From positions 62,001 through 126,000 of the forward strand of contig NZ_BNAY01000003.1 in assembly GCF_014654365.1 (NCBI RefSeq): 64,000 bases of DNA, in the 5' to 3' direction. Shown in pieces: positions 10,678-19,610 of the stretch (positions within the stretch are counted from its first letter, which is position 1; the number at the start of each line of letters is the position of its first letter). Under the pieces are notes generated by a model, which made no database searches, had not been told where the DNA came from, and saw only the letters and a program-made list of their open reading frames with translations. Both the position numbers and the translations under genes were made by a program. The DNA is from Amycolatopsis oliviviridis (lineage in GTDB: Bacteria; Actinomycetota; Actinomycetes; Mycobacteriales; Pseudonocardiaceae).

Positions 10678-10707
10678 AAGCTAGTCGGTCGCCGTCAAGA
10701 GTGTCAA
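10678..10707 (-). promoter_or_regulatory. Promoter of the ilvB-ilvN-ilvC operon
   Basis: A -35 TTGACA (10702-10707) and a -10 TAGCTT (10678-10683), 18 bases apart on the minus strand. The predicted start is about 10670, the first base of the leader peptide GTG. Confidence 0.7.
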
Positions 10708-10801
10708 CTCTGCGGGACGGCGATTCCGCATGCTGGACACCTTCGGCACGTGACGCGACCCGCGTTCGAGGCCCGGAAGGCGGCGGTGCACCATCTTTGA
10801 C

Positions 10802-11284
10802 GTGGCAGAAGAAAAGCAGTCGGAACAGGCGAACGAGGACCGCAAGGCCGTCTTCAAGATCCCGAACACGGCGTTGCTGGCGATCGCTTTCCTCGTCGTT
10901 TGTGTGACGCCTGTCGCGTTCGGCGACGTGCCGTATCTCCAGTGGCTCTACCTCTTCCCGATCGCGCTGGCCGTGTTCGTCATCCGGACCCGCACGACGG
11001 CGACGTCCCAGGGCCTGGAAGTCCGCACGATGTTCGGGCGGCGGGACCTGCCGTGGACCTCCCTCAAGGGCCTCGCCATCACCGACAAGGCGAAGGTGCA
11101 GGCGGTGCTGAAGGACGAGTCCAAGATCGCCCTCCCCGCCGTGCGCACCCGCCACCTTCCGGTGATCTCGCTGGTCAGCGCGGGCCACATGGCCGATCCC
11201 TCCGGGCTGACGGACGACATCGACAAGGTCGAGGAGAAGGCGCCGGAGAAGACCGAGGAATCCGGGCCGACCTCCGGGGAGTAG
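10802..11284 (+). CDS. Membrane protein with bacterial PH domain
   Basis: A 160-residue membrane-anchored protein of the small bacterial PH-domain family. Residues about 20-60 hold two hydrophobic segments ([18 protein letters not shown] and [13 protein letters not shown]). They are followed by a PH-like core with [20 protein letters not shown] (from about residue 71). The last 30 residues are charged ([14 protein letters not shown]) and probably disordered. It starts at a GTG, divergent from the ilvB promoter and 73 bases before ilvD. In other actinobacteria a PH protein often sits beside ilvD; its function is unknown. Confidence 0.8.
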   Translation: MAEEKQSEQANEDRKAVFKIPNTALLAIAFLVVCVTPVAFGDVPYLQWLYLFPIALAVFVIRTRTTATSQGLEVRTMFGRRDLPWTSLKGLAITDKAKVQAVLKDESKIALPAVRTRHLPVISLVSAGHMADPSGLTDDIDKVEEKAPEKTEESGPTSGE

Positions 11285-11357
11285 GATTGGTAGGACCAGT
11301 TTGGCGCCGGTTTGCCCGGCAAGGCCCTGGTCCCCATCCCGAACCTTGGAGTCAGCC

Positions 11358-13202
11358 GTGCCTCAACTCCGTTCCCGGACCACCACCCACGGCCGCAACG
11401 CGGCGGGCGCCCGCTCGCTCTGGCGCGCCACGGGAATGACCGACAGCGACTTCGGCAAGCCGATCGTCGCCATCGCGAACTCCTACACCCAGTTCGTGCC
11501 GGGGCACGTGCACCTCAAGGATCTCGGCGAGATCGTCGCGGACGCGGTGAAGGAGGCGGGCGGGGTCGCCCGCGAGTTCCACACGATCGCCGTCGACGAC
11601 GGGATCGCCATGGGGCACAGCGGAATGCTGTACTCGCTGCCCTCGCGGGAGATCATCGCCGACTCGGTCGAGTACATGGTGAACGCGCACCAGGCCGACG
11701 CGCTGGTCTGCATCTCCAACTGCGACAAGATCACCCCGGGCATGCTGAACGCCGCCATGCGGCTGAACATCCCGGTGGTGTTCGTCTCCGGCGGGCCGAT
11801 GGAGGCCGGGAAGGCCGTGGTCGTCGGCGGGGTCGCGCAGGCGCCGACCGACCTGATCACCGCGATCGCCGCGTCGGCCAGCAGCGAGGTCGACGAAGAC
11901 GGCCTGTCCATTGTGGAGCGCTCGGCCTGTCCGACCTGCGGGTCGTGCTCGGGCATGTTCACCGCGAACTCGATGAACTGCCTCACCGAGGCGCTCGGGC
12001 TGTCCCTGCCGGGCAACGGCTCCACCCTGGCCACGCACGCCGCCCGCAGGGCGCTGTTCGAGGACGCCGGGCGCACGGTCGTCGAACTGTGCGAGCGCTG
12101 GTACGAACAGGACGACGAGTCCGTGCTCCCGCGCTCGATCGCGTCGAAGAAGGCTTTCGAGAACGCGATGGCCCTCGACATGGCGATGGGCGGTTCGACC
12201 AACACCGTGCTGCACATCCTCGCCGCCGCGCAGGAGGGCGAGGTCGACTTCACCATCGACGACATCGACGCCATCGGCCGCCGCGTGCCGTGCCTGTCGA
12301 AGGTCGCGCCGAACTCGGACTACCACATGGAGGACGTCCACCGCGCCGGCGGGATCCCGGCCATCCTCGGCGAGCTGTACCGCGGCGGGCTGCTGAACAC
12401 CGACGTCCACTCCGTGCACTCGCCGGATCTGGAGTCGTGGCTGTCCACTTGGGACATACGCGCGAAGGAGCCGTCGGAGCGGGCGATCGAACTGTTCCAC
12501 GCCGCGCCGGGCGGGGTCCGGACCACGAAGGCGTTCTCCACCGAGAACCGCTGGTCCTCTTTGGACACCGATGCCTCCGGCGGCTGCATCCACGACGTCG
12601 AGCACGCCTACACCAAGGACGGCGGGCTCGCGATCCTGCGCGGCAACCTCGCCGAGAACGGCGCCGTCATCAAGTCGGCGGGCATCGACGAGGAACTCTG
12701 GCACTTCGAGGGCCCGGCTCGGGTGCTGGAAAGCCAGGAGGAGGCGGTTTCGGCCATCCTCAAGAAGGAGATCCAGCCCGGTGAGGTGCTGGTGATCCGC
12801 TACGAAGGCCCGGCGGGCGGCCCGGGGATGCAGGAGATGCTGCACCCGACGGCGTTCCTCAAGGGCTCGGGTCTCGGCAAGAAGTGCGCGCTGATCACCG
12901 ACGGCCGGTTCTCCGGCGGCTCGTCGGGCATCTCGGTCGGGCACATCTCGCCCGAGGCCGCCGCGGGCGGGACGATCGGCCTGGTCCAGAACGGCGACCG
13001 GATCCTGCTCGACGTCCACGAGCGCCGTCTCGAACTGCTCGTCGACGCGGACGTGCTGGCCGAGCGGCGCGCGAAGATGGAGGCGAGCGAGCGGCCCTGG
13101 CAGCCGGTCTCGCGGGAACGGCCCATCACGGCGGCTTTGCGGGCTTACGCGCGGATGGCGACTTCGGCCGACACCGGCGCGGTGCGGGACCCGAACAAGT
13201 AA
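11358..13202 (+). CDS. ilvD: Dihydroxy-acid dehydratase
   Basis: Dehydrates the dihydroxy acids made by IlvC to the 2-oxo acids of valine and isoleucine, using an Fe-S cluster. It has 614 residues, full length for the family. Cluster and active-site marks are CDKITPGM (about residues 122-129), [17 protein letters not shown] (about 193-209), [16 protein letters not shown] and, near the C-terminus, [19 protein letters not shown]. The GTG at 11358 has TTGGAG upstream; the longer open frame from 11301 has no start support. It is encoded opposite the ilvB operon but in the same pathway. Confidence 0.97.
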   Translation: MPQLRSRTTTHGRNAAGARSLWRATGMTDSDFGKPIVAIANSYTQFVPGHVHLKDLGEIVADAVKEAGGVAREFHTIAVDDGIAMGHSGMLYSLPSREIIADSVEYMVNAHQADALVCISNCDKITPGMLNAAMRLNIPVVFVSGGPMEAGKAVVVGGVAQAPTDLITAIAASASSEVDEDGLSIVERSACPTCGSCSGMFTANSMNCLTEALGLSLPGNGSTLATHAARRALFEDAGRTVVELCERWYEQDDESVLPRSIASKKAFENAMALDMAMGGSTNTVLHILAAAQEGEVDFTIDDIDAIGRRVPCLSKVAPNSDYHMEDVHRAGGIPAILGELYRGGLLNTDVHSVHSPDLESWLSTWDIRAKEPSERAIELFHAAPGGVRTTKAFSTENRWSSLDTDASGGCIHDVEHAYTKDGGLAILRGNLAENGAVIKSAGIDEELWHFEGPARVLESQEEAVSAILKKEIQPGEVLVIRYEGPAGGPGMQEMLHPTAFLKGSGLGKKCALITDGRFSGGSSGISVGHISPEAAAGGTIGLVQNGDRILLDVHERRLELLVDADVLAERRAKMEASERPWQPVSRERPITAALRAYARMATSADTGAVRDPNK

Positions 13203-13222
13203 ACCCCCGCCACAAGCATGCA

Positions 13223-13289
13223 TTTAGTCGACTGAATGCGCCCTTCGCTCACTCCAGGTGGGCGGAACGAGCGCATTCAGTCGACTAAA
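13223..13289. repeat. Long palindrome between convergent ilvD and doxX-like gene
   Basis: Exact 19-base arms (13223-13241 and 13271-13289) carry TCAGTCGACTAAA with a 29-base centre. The sequence is a variant of the CAGAGGACGAAACGCG family found at 29745, 31409, 42757 and 57356. Position between two gene ends suggests bidirectional termination. Confidence 0.75.
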
Positions 13290-13307
13290 CGCGGTCGTTG
13301 CGGGGGG

Positions 13308-13874
13308 CTAGCGGCACAGGACGATCACGACGACCGAAGCCGCCGCGGCCAGCAGCAGCCCGATCAGCCCGAACGAAAGCGGCCGCTTCCGCCACGGGGT
13401 GTTGACGTCCAGCGCGAGCCGCCCGGAGCCCGCGAGCAGCACGGTCAGCGAGGCCGCGCCCAGCAGGAGTTCGAACTCGAAACCCTGCCCGTCCTTCTGG
13501 AAGAACCCGCCGCCGAACTTCACGTACACGATGTTCGCGCAGACCCCGAGCAGCGCCGCGGCACCGACCGGGGTGAACAGGCCCACCAGGACGAGCGCGC
13601 CGCCGAGCACCTCGCTGATCCCGGTGATCCACGAAAGCAGCGTGGTCTGGCTGGTGTAGCCGAGGCTGCCGAGCACCCTGGCGAAGCCGCCGACCCCGGG
13701 CCCGCCGAAGGCACCGAAGAGGTGCTGGAGCCCGTGCGCGCCCATCGTCACGCCGAGCACCACTCGCAGGACGAGCAGACCGAGATCGATCCCGCCCCGG
13801 GTCTCCGCCGGGCCGGGGCCGCTGTCGGCGTCGGCCACGTCCGAGATCATGCTGGTCTGGTAGTCATCGCTCAC
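13308..13874 (-). CDS. DoxX family membrane protein
   Basis: A 188-residue integral membrane protein with four hydrophobic segments, at about residues 30-50, 85-105, 110-125 and 165-187. The DoxX marks are LRVVLGVTMGAHGLQHLFG in the first segment and SEVLGGALVLVGLFTPVGA in the middle. DoxX proteins are linked to thiosulfate-quinone redox or membrane oxidoreductase complexes (known in mycobacteria with SodA and SseA); no such partner is adjacent, so the role here is open. The first 25 residues are hydrophilic and cytoplasmic. Confidence 0.88.
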   Translation of the reverse strand: MSDDYQTSMISDVADADSGPGPAETRGGIDLGLLVLRVVLGVTMGAHGLQHLFGAFGGPGVGGFARVLGSLGYTSQTTLLSWITGISEVLGGALVLVGLFTPVGAAALLGVCANIVYVKFGGGFFQKDGQGFEFELLLGAASLTVLLAGSGRLALDVNTPWRKRPLSFGLIGLLLAAAASVVVIVLCR

Positions 13875-13927
13875 GCGCGAAGGGTAGGCGAAACGCGCCC
13901 GTCAGGCGACTGAACCGCCGAAGCGGC

Positions 13928-14779
13928 TCAGAACAGTGTCGCGGGTTCGACCGGTTCGGGCTCGGGCAGCGGGTCGAGGCCGGGCACCAGGGCACGCACG
14001 TCGTCGTGGAACCGGCGGGCGAGCTCCGGCGCGTCGTCGTTGTCGGGGGTGTGCACGAAGACCGTCGGCGACCGGCCCTCACGCAGCCATCCGGCGACCA
14101 CCTCGGTCCACGGCCGCCACCCTTCGACGGTCTCCTCGACCGAGTCCCGGCCCAGGTACCGGACGATCGGCCGGTCGGTCAGCGCCCGCGTCCGCCGCGG
14201 CAACCGGGGTTTCTTGGCCCAGGCGTCCTGCTCGGCCTCGCTGACCGGCGGGCTCCCGAAGAAGACCGTGGTGTCGAATGGCACCCACTCGGCTTCCGCG
14301 CCGGTGAGGGCGCTCTCCAGCAGCGACGTCGAACGGGTGCCGGTGTAGAACTCGGGGTGGCGCACCTCCACCGCGCGCCGGAGGCCGGCGGGGAGCCGCC
14401 GCAGGAAGCGGCCGAGGGCCTCGACGTCCGGCGGGCCGAACGAGCCGGGCAGCTGGGTCCAGAGCACCGCCCGGTCGCCGAGGGGTTCGATCGCGTCCAG
14501 GAACGCCCGCATCTCGGTCTCGACACCGGCGAGCCGCCGCTCGTGCGTGACGACCTTGGGCAGTTTGACCACGAACCGGAAGCCGGGCCCGGTCTGCTTC
14601 GCCCACGTCGCGACGGTGTCCCGCGCGGGTGTCGCGTAGAAGGTGGTGTTGCCCTCGACCGCGTTGCACCACCCGGCGTACGCCTTCAAGCGCTCACCGG
14701 CGGGCGCCGACCGCGGCAGGAACCGCCCGGCCCACGCCTTGTGCGTCCACATCGCGCAGCCGACGTGAAGAGTCGCCAT
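13928..14779 (-). CDS. DUF72 family protein
   Basis: A 283-residue protein of the DUF72 (YecE-like) TIM-barrel family, function unknown. Marks are HVGCAMWTHKAWAGRFLP at the N-terminus, YAGWCNAVEGNTTFYATP (about residues 33-50), FRFVVKLPKVVTHERRL and VLWTQLPGSFGPP in the middle, and the C-terminal VFVHTPDNDDAPELAR. The ATG at 14779 gives the usual family length; the open frame extends far upstream through the neighbouring dehydrogenase and that part is a shadow. It lies 5 bases after the dehydrogenase gene and is probably co-transcribed. Confidence 0.9.
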   Translation of the reverse strand: MATLHVGCAMWTHKAWAGRFLPRSAPAGERLKAYAGWCNAVEGNTTFYATPARDTVATWAKQTGPGFRFVVKLPKVVTHERRLAGVETEMRAFLDAIEPLGDRAVLWTQLPGSFGPPDVEALGRFLRRLPAGLRRAVEVRHPEFYTGTRSTSLLESALTGAEAEWVPFDTTVFFGSPPVSEAEQDAWAKKPRLPRRTRALTDRPIVRYLGRDSVEETVEGWRPWTEVVAGWLREGRSPTVFVHTPDNDDAPELARRFHDDVRALVPGLDPLPEPEPVEPATLF

Positions 14780-14784
14780 GCCGC

Positions 14785-15690
14785 TCAGTATTCGCCGTGG
14801 ACGAGGTTCTGCGGCAGTTCCCCGCTCAGGTAGTGGCTCAGCTCCCGGACCGCCACCGCGTAGGCGCGCTGCCGCCGTCCGCTCACCGCGCCCGCGACGT
14901 GCGGTGTCAGCAGCAGTCCCGGCACGTCCCACAGCGGATGCCCGCTGGGCAGCGGTTCGGGATCGGTGACGTCGAGCGCGGCGCGCAGCCGTCCCGACGC
15001 GAGTTCCGCGACGAGCGCGTCGGTGACCACGACCGGACCGCGGGAGACGTTGACCAGGATCGCGTCGTCCGGCATCGCGGCCAGGAACTCCGCGTCGACC
15101 ATTCCCCGGGTGTGCTGGGTCAGCGGCACCATCAGCACCGCGATGTCGTGTTCGGGCAGCAGGACGGGAAGTTCGTCGCCGCCGTGGACGCCCTCGCGGG
15201 CGGTCACGCCCACCATCGTGCAGCGCACGTCGAACGTCTCCAGCCGGCGGCGCAGATGCCTGCCGAGGTCGCCCGCGCCGATGATGAGGGCCTTCTTGCC
15301 CTGGAGGGTGTCGGTGATCCGGCGTTCCCAGTGCTTCCGCCGGTGGTGGTCGGCGAAACCGCCGAGACCGCGGTAGATCGTCAGCAGGACCGCGACCACC
15401 CATTCGGCCGAGCTGCCGCCGTGCGCGCCGCGGCAGGTGGAGAGCAGGACACCGTCCGGCACCTTGCCGACCCAGTCCTCGGCCCCCGCCACCAGCAGCT
15501 GCACGAGTTTGACGTTCGGCAGTTCGCGCCAGAGTTCTTCGCTGGGCTGGTCACCGGTCACGAGGACCTCGGCCTGAGCGGCCTCGGCGGGCACTGGCTC
15601 CCCGCGGCGGTACACCACCGGACGCACGCCCTCGATCTCCGAAAGCGCGGTCACTCCCTCTTCGTCGGGTACGAGCACGGTCACCGTCAT
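14785..15690 (-). CDS. D-isomer-specific 2-hydroxyacid dehydrogenase
   Basis: An NAD(P)-dependent dehydrogenase of 301 residues. The Rossmann motif appears as ALIIGAGDLGRHLRRRLE in mid-protein, followed by LMVPLTQHTRGMVDAEFLAAM, LVNVSRGPVVV and DVTDPEPLPSGHPLWD; the catalytic His is in LTPHVAG. The substrate (perhaps a glyoxylate- or phosphoglycerate-like acid) cannot be told from sequence. I prefer the ATG at 15690 over a GTG 9 bases upstream; neither has a clear ribosome site. It is divergent from the lipoprotein gene. Confidence 0.9.
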   Translation of the reverse strand: MTVTVLVPDEEGVTALSEIEGVRPVVYRRGEPVPAEAAQAEVLVTGDQPSEELWRELPNVKLVQLLVAGAEDWVGKVPDGVLLSTCRGAHGGSSAEWVVAVLLTIYRGLGGFADHHRRKHWERRITDTLQGKKALIIGAGDLGRHLRRRLETFDVRCTMVGVTAREGVHGGDELPVLLPEHDIAVLMVPLTQHTRGMVDAEFLAAMPDDAILVNVSRGPVVVTDALVAELASGRLRAALDVTDPEPLPSGHPLWDVPGLLLTPHVAGAVSGRRQRAYAVAVRELSHYLSGELPQNLVHGEY

Positions 15691-15740
15691 GATCGCCACG
15701 GTATCGATAGGCTCTTACCCGCGGCTCACGTATGCCCACC

Positions 15741-15746
15741 TAGGCT
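15741..15746 (+). promoter_or_regulatory. -10 element for a leaderless lipoprotein mRNA
   Basis: TAGGCT lies 7 bases before the GTG at 15754, and no ribosome site is present. This matches the TAnnnT-N6/7-GTG pattern seen at other genes in the window. Confidence 0.5.
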
Positions 15747-15753
15747 TGATCCC

Positions 15754-16986
15754 GTGCGTACCCGGTACCGGCGGAAATGGACCGCGCCGCTGGCCATGCT
15801 GGCCTGCGGTGCGCTGATGCTCTCCGGCTGCGCCGACTTCGACAACACGGCCGCCGGGCAGAAGTTCACCCCGGTCAATCCGCCGTCCCCCGAGGTCCCG
15901 CCGCAGGTCGGGCCCGGCGGTGACGCGGGTGATTCCGGCCCCGGTGGCCCGGGCCGAGGGAACGGACCGAACCAGTCGCAGACGCCGGTCCCGCCGCCGC
16001 AGGGCTGCAAGGACTTCGACAAGGCCGTCATCGCGACCTGTCTGGACACCGTCGCCGCCGTGGCCGCGATCCCCGGCGACGGCAGCTCGCCCAGCGCGCT
16101 CGCGGGCGAACGCAAGAGCGGCCGGATCATGCTCGCCGCCGCGGGGAAGGATCCCGCCGACTGGGCCACCATCCCGGTGGACGGCTCCCGAGACGGCGGT
16201 CTCACCTCGCTCGCTCTTTCCCCCGGCTTCGCCGAGGACCAGCTGGTCTTCGCCTACATCACCACGCCGACCGACAACCGGGTCGTCCGGCTGGCGAAGG
16301 GGCAGGCGCCGAAACCGGTGCTGACCGGCATCCCCAAGGGCGCCACCGGCAACCGCGGCGCGATCGGCACCGACGCGAAGGGCGCGCTCCTGGTCGCCAC
16401 CGGCGACGCGGGCAACCCCGGACTGGCGGCCGACCCCGCGTCGCTCGCCGGGAAGGTGCTGCGCATCGACACCTCCGGCAAACCGGCGCCGGGCAACCCC
16501 ACGGCGAGTTCGGCGGTCTTTGCGAGCGGCGTGCACTCCCCCGGCGGGATGTGCCGTGACCAGGCCGGTTCGCGCCTGTGGCTGACGGACCGGGTGGGCG
16601 ACAAGGACGTCCTGTACCGGCTTCGCGCGGGCCAGCCGCTGAGCACCCCGGCGTGGAGCTGGACCGACAAGCCCGGCGTTGCGGGCTGCGCGGACTTCGT
16701 CGACGCCGTCGGCTACGTGTACGTGACGACGTCGACAGCGGGGAATCTGCAGAACCTGCCGGTCACCCCGGACGGCGCGGTGACCGGCAAGCCCAACGTC
16801 AGCCTGGACGGGAAGACCGGGAAGCCGCCGAAGACCTTCGGGCGCCTGGCCTCGATGAGCATGATCAACCCTCAGCTGGCCTTGGCGGGCACCGTCAACA
16901 AGGACGGCGGCACGCCGGTGTCGAGCGACGACCGCGTGGTCATCATCTCGCCGTCGATCGGTGGCGGCGGGGGCGGCAAGGACTAG
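15754..16986 (+). CDS. Lipoprotein with sugar-dehydrogenase-like beta-propeller
   Basis: An exported lipoprotein of 410 residues. The N-terminus has RTRYRRKW, a hydrophobic stretch and the lipobox LSGC with Cys at about residue 25. A Pro/Gly-rich linker (about residues 45-85) leads to a propeller of the glucose/sorbosone dehydrogenase type: AAVAAIPGDGSSP, RDGGLTSLALSPGFAEDQLVFAY cut by short loops, GNRGAIGTDAKGALLVATGD and GVHSPGGMC. It lies outside the membrane. Whether it is an active PQQ enzyme is unclear. The frame is open far upstream, but the GTG at 15754 gives the signal peptide. Confidence 0.82.
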   Translation: MRTRYRRKWTAPLAMLACGALMLSGCADFDNTAAGQKFTPVNPPSPEVPPQVGPGGDAGDSGPGGPGRGNGPNQSQTPVPPPQGCKDFDKAVIATCLDTVAAVAAIPGDGSSPSALAGERKSGRIMLAAAGKDPADWATIPVDGSRDGGLTSLALSPGFAEDQLVFAYITTPTDNRVVRLAKGQAPKPVLTGIPKGATGNRGAIGTDAKGALLVATGDAGNPGLAADPASLAGKVLRIDTSGKPAPGNPTASSAVFASGVHSPGGMCRDQAGSRLWLTDRVGDKDVLYRLRAGQPLSTPAWSWTDKPGVAGCADFVDAVGYVYVTTSTAGNLQNLPVTPDGAVTGKPNVSLDGKTGKPPKTFGRLASMSMINPQLALAGTVNKDGGTPVSSDDRVVIISPSIGGGGGGKD

Positions 16987-17006
16987 CGGGGAGAGGGCTG
17001 GGCCGG

Positions 17007-17723
17007 TCACCCGTCGAGGTCGTACTCCGTCCGCCTCCCGCACATCCCGTAGCCGTCCTCTTTGGACGGACGAAGGACACGGACACCGGACTGTCCGAGA
17101 TGACTCGCGTCGCCGTTCGCCAGTGCCTTCAGGTGTTCCCCGGTCAGCTCGGCGGCGGCCAGCGCACCGGATCGCCAGCGCGGGAACCAGGCGTCGATCT
17201 TCGGCGCGACCAGCGCGGCGGCGGCGCGGTGGAAGTCCCGCAGCGGACCGGGGTCCCCCGAGACGAGCGCGTCCCGGATCGGCAGGTAGCCCTCGATCGC
17301 GAGATCGCGGCGGCGGCGGGCCGCGTCGTCGCCGTCGGGCATCGCGGCGGCCTCGGCGTACGCGTCCGGGTCGGCGAGGACCGGCGGCGGGAAGGTGAAG
17401 ACCGCGTCACCGGCCTCGGGCAGGCCGCTGTTCTGCATGAGCACGGTGATCCGCAGGTCGTCGCGCTGCACCATCCGGTGGACCGTGCCGGGGGCGAACC
17501 ACGCGACGACCCCGGCTTCGAGGCCGGTCTCCCGGTAGCCGCCGGCGTCGAGCGTCTGCACCGCGCCGCGGCCGCCGGTGACCACGTAGGCCTCGGTGCA
17601 GGCGAGGTGCAGATGCGGGCTGCCGCCGCACACCCCGTCCGCCGCCTCCCATTCGTAGGCGCACAGATGGGAAAGACCGATGCCACCCGGCAACGGGAAC
17701 ACGGGGACCTCCTCAGAATCCAT
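17007..17723 (-). CDS. Cupin-domain protein
   Basis: A 238-residue protein with an N-terminal cupin barrel: GGSPHLHLACTEAYVVTGG gives metal-ligand His residues and Glu (about residues 34-52), and FAPGTVHRMVQ gives the second motif's His. The C-terminal half is helical (RDLAIEGYLPIRDAL, HFHRAAAALVAPKID-like). It is the third gene of an operon with a PmoA-like protein and an oxidoreductase, with an 11-base overlap to the gene before it. A role in sugar conversion is likely from context; the substrate is unknown. Confidence 0.8.
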   Translation of the reverse strand: MDSEEVPVFPLPGGIGLSHLCAYEWEAADGVCGGSPHLHLACTEAYVVTGGRGAVQTLDAGGYRETGLEAGVVAWFAPGTVHRMVQRDDLRITVLMQNSGLPEAGDAVFTFPPPVLADPDAYAEAAAMPDGDDAARRRRDLAIEGYLPIRDALVSGDPGPLRDFHRAAAALVAPKIDAWFPRWRSGALAAAELTGEHLKALANGDASHLGQSGVRVLRPSKEDGYGMCGRRTEYDLDG

Positions 17724-18630
17724 GGGTCTTCAGGTAATGCTCGACGCGGTCGCGGTCCCAGGCGCCGTCCGCGACCACCACGCGGTAGCGGTAGTGGAAA
17801 CTCTCGCCGGGCGGCAGCGTGAACTCGTCGAAGAACGCCCACGAGAACGCCACCGTCGGGATGTCGTGCGACCGGACGAACCAATGCGACTCGTGGATCG
17901 CGTGCTCGTTCTCCGGCGCGTGCACGAAGACCAGCTTCGACTTCGCGTCGACCTCGTCGTGTTCGCCGACGAACGCCAGCCACGGCGCCTGGCTCCCCAT
18001 CATCTCCTCGCCGCCCATCCCGCCGGGGCCGAGGATTTCGCCGCCTCTGAACTCGCGGGGCCCGCGCCAGTGCAGCCCGGTGTAGCCCGCCATCTCGCGT
18101 CCCGCCGTCGTCGGGCTACCGAATTCCAGTGGCTCGTCGCGGATGTTGGTCAGGGTGATCGCCCAGTCGAGGGCCCAGCTGCCGTCGTCCGGTGCCACGG
18201 AATGGACGACGAGGTCACGCCGTTCGCGCGCCCATTCCCCGCCGCCGTTCTCGACCCAGGTCAGTTTCTCGCCCAAGGCAAGGCTTTCGTCCTCGACGGC
18301 GAACTCCTCGAAGCCGTCGTGCCGCATCGAACCGACGAGATCGGGCAGGTCCTGGTACCACTCGCCGGGCACGTAGGTCCAGCCGCCCCAGAAGTTCTGG
18401 CCGGACAGATGACTCGACGTCATCTGGAGTCCCTTGTGCCAGCGGTGATCCGACGGCCGGTAGGCGCTGACCTGACGTCCGGCCAGTGTCCGCAGCGGAT
18501 GCGTGTACGGCTTGCGCGACTCGAAAGCGGCGGGATCGGGTTTGTACACATAGGACAGAAGTTCGACGCCGCCGGCCTCGACGGTCACGCGTTCGCCGTA
18601 CCGGTGGGTGACGGTGATGGGTGCGCTCAC
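17713..18630 (-). CDS. PmoA-like protein (DUF6807)
   Basis: A 305-residue protein of the family named PmoA/DUF6807, common beside Gfo/Idh/MocA sugar oxidoreductases. Visible marks are YVYKPDPAAFESRKPYTHPL, SDHRWHKGLQM (His-rich, about residues 60-70), FWGGWTYV and the C-terminal SHDIPTVAFSWAFFDEF with HYRYRVVVADG. Despite the name it is unrelated to membrane methane monooxygenase. It starts in a 4-base overlap with the oxidoreductase gene and ends inside the cupin gene. Its biochemical role is not established. Confidence 0.83.
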   Translation of the reverse strand: MSAPITVTHRYGERVTVEAGGVELLSYVYKPDPAAFESRKPYTHPLRTLAGRQVSAYRPSDHRWHKGLQMTSSHLSGQNFWGGWTYVPGEWYQDLPDLVGSMRHDGFEEFAVEDESLALGEKLTWVENGGGEWARERRDLVVHSVAPDDGSWALDWAITLTNIRDEPLEFGSPTTAGREMAGYTGLHWRGPREFRGGEILGPGGMGGEEMMGSQAPWLAFVGEHDEVDAKSKLVFVHAPENEHAIHESHWFVRSHDIPTVAFSWAFFDEFTLPPGESFHYRYRVVVADGAWDRDRVEHYLKTHGF

Positions 18631-19511
18631 GATGCCCCGTTCATGGCTGCGTAAAAGGGATCCCCGGCGGTGATCTCACCCGCGTGGACCGGGCGTCCGG
18701 TGAACGCGGATTTGTACAGCGCGGCGATGAATTCGAGTGCTCGCCGTCCCTCGGCGCCGCTGCACGGCGGACGCTCCCCGGCCCTGATCGCGGCGAGGAC
18801 CCGGGTCAGCTGAGCGGTGTGCGAACTGGCGATGTTCGTCGACGGCGCACGCCATTTCCCGGTCACGTGCGGCGCGGGCGTGTAGGTCCAGTCGTCGTTC
18901 TCATAGCCGTAGAGATGGGTCAGTTCGACCGTCGCGGCCGAACAGTCGATGCGGATCCGGCTGACCTCGTCAGGCGAGAGCACACTGTTGACCACCGTCA
19001 CCAGCGCGCCGGATTCGAAGCGGGCCAACGCCATCGAGACGTCGTCGGTGCGGACGTCGTGCACGAGCCCGCCGGTCATCGCGCGGATCTCGGCCCAGTC
19101 GCCGAGCAGGTGCAGCAGGAGATCGATCTGGTGGATTCCCTGGCCCATCGCGGGTCCGCCGCCCTCGGTCGCCCAGTCACCCCGCCACGGGACGGCGTAG
19201 TACTCCGCGTCGCGGAACCACGTCGTCTGGCAGTGCGCGCCCAGCGGCCGCCCGAGTTCCCCCGCGGCCAGCAGCTCGCGGAAATGCCCTGCCGCGGAGC
19301 CGAACCGGTGCTGGAAGACGAACCCCGCGTACGGCCCGCCCTCGGACTCGGCCGCGGTGATCTCGTCGTATTCGGCGACCCTGGCTTCGTCGACGTCCGC
19401 CGCGGCGACCACGGTCACTTCCGACGGATGGGCTTCGTAGGCGGCTAGATGGCTTTTGGCGATTCCTCCGGTGCCGATGATGGCCGCCCGGAGGGGGTTC
19501 CCGGTCGTCAC
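18627..19511 (-). CDS. Gfo/Idh/MocA-family oxidoreductase
   Basis: An NAD(P)-dependent sugar or inositol-type dehydrogenase of 294 residues. The N-terminal Rossmann motif is AAIIGTGGIAKSHLAAY; the following VVAAADVDEARVAEY is typical. The family's catalytic region appears as GGPAMGQGIHQIDLLLHLLG. I chose the GTG at 19511 because GGAGGT lies 5 bases upstream; the frame runs to 19574 across the operators. It is first of a three-gene operon (oxidoreductase, PmoA-like, cupin), probably for uptake-derived sugar derivatives. Two palindromes in front point to repressor control. Confidence 0.9.
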   Translation of the reverse strand: MTTGNPLRAAIIGTGGIAKSHLAAYEAHPSEVTVVAAADVDEARVAEYDEITAAESEGGPYAGFVFQHRFGSAAGHFRELLAAGELGRPLGAHCQTTWFRDAEYYAVPWRGDWATEGGGPAMGQGIHQIDLLLHLLGDWAEIRAMTGGLVHDVRTDDVSMALARFESGALVTVVNSVLSPDEVSRIRIDCSAATVELTHLYGYENDDWTYTPAPHVTGKWRAPSTNIASSHTAQLTRVLAAIRAGERPPCSGAEGRRALEFIAALYKSAFTGRPVHAGEITAGDPFYAAMNGAS

Positions 19512-19527
19512 CCGTGACCTCCACCGT

Positions 19528-19567
19528 CCGTATGAGGCACTCATACGGTAGGCAGAAAGCGCTTTCT
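19528..19567. promoter_or_regulatory. Two operator palindromes of the sugar-type operon
   Basis: CCGTATGA-GGCAC-TCATACGG lies at 19528-19548 and the perfect palindrome AGAAAGCGCTTTCT at 19554-19567. The second has the central CG and A/T flanks typical of LacI-family operators; the first could be a GntR- or TetR-type site. No regulator of either family is coded next to the operon. Confidence 0.65.
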
Positions 19568-19610
19568 TACGCAACCCCCATGCATCCAGAGGACTAAACG
19601 CGAGGAGGGC

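Noticed and set aside
13928..15403. 491-residue version of the DUF72 gene
   Set aside because: The N-terminal part is a low-complexity shadow of the dehydrogenase gene; MATLHVGCAMW at 14779 is the true start.
14629..15753. Long N-terminal extension of the lipoprotein
   Set aside because: The signal peptide and lipobox start at the GTG at 15754; the extension is antisense to the dehydrogenase gene.
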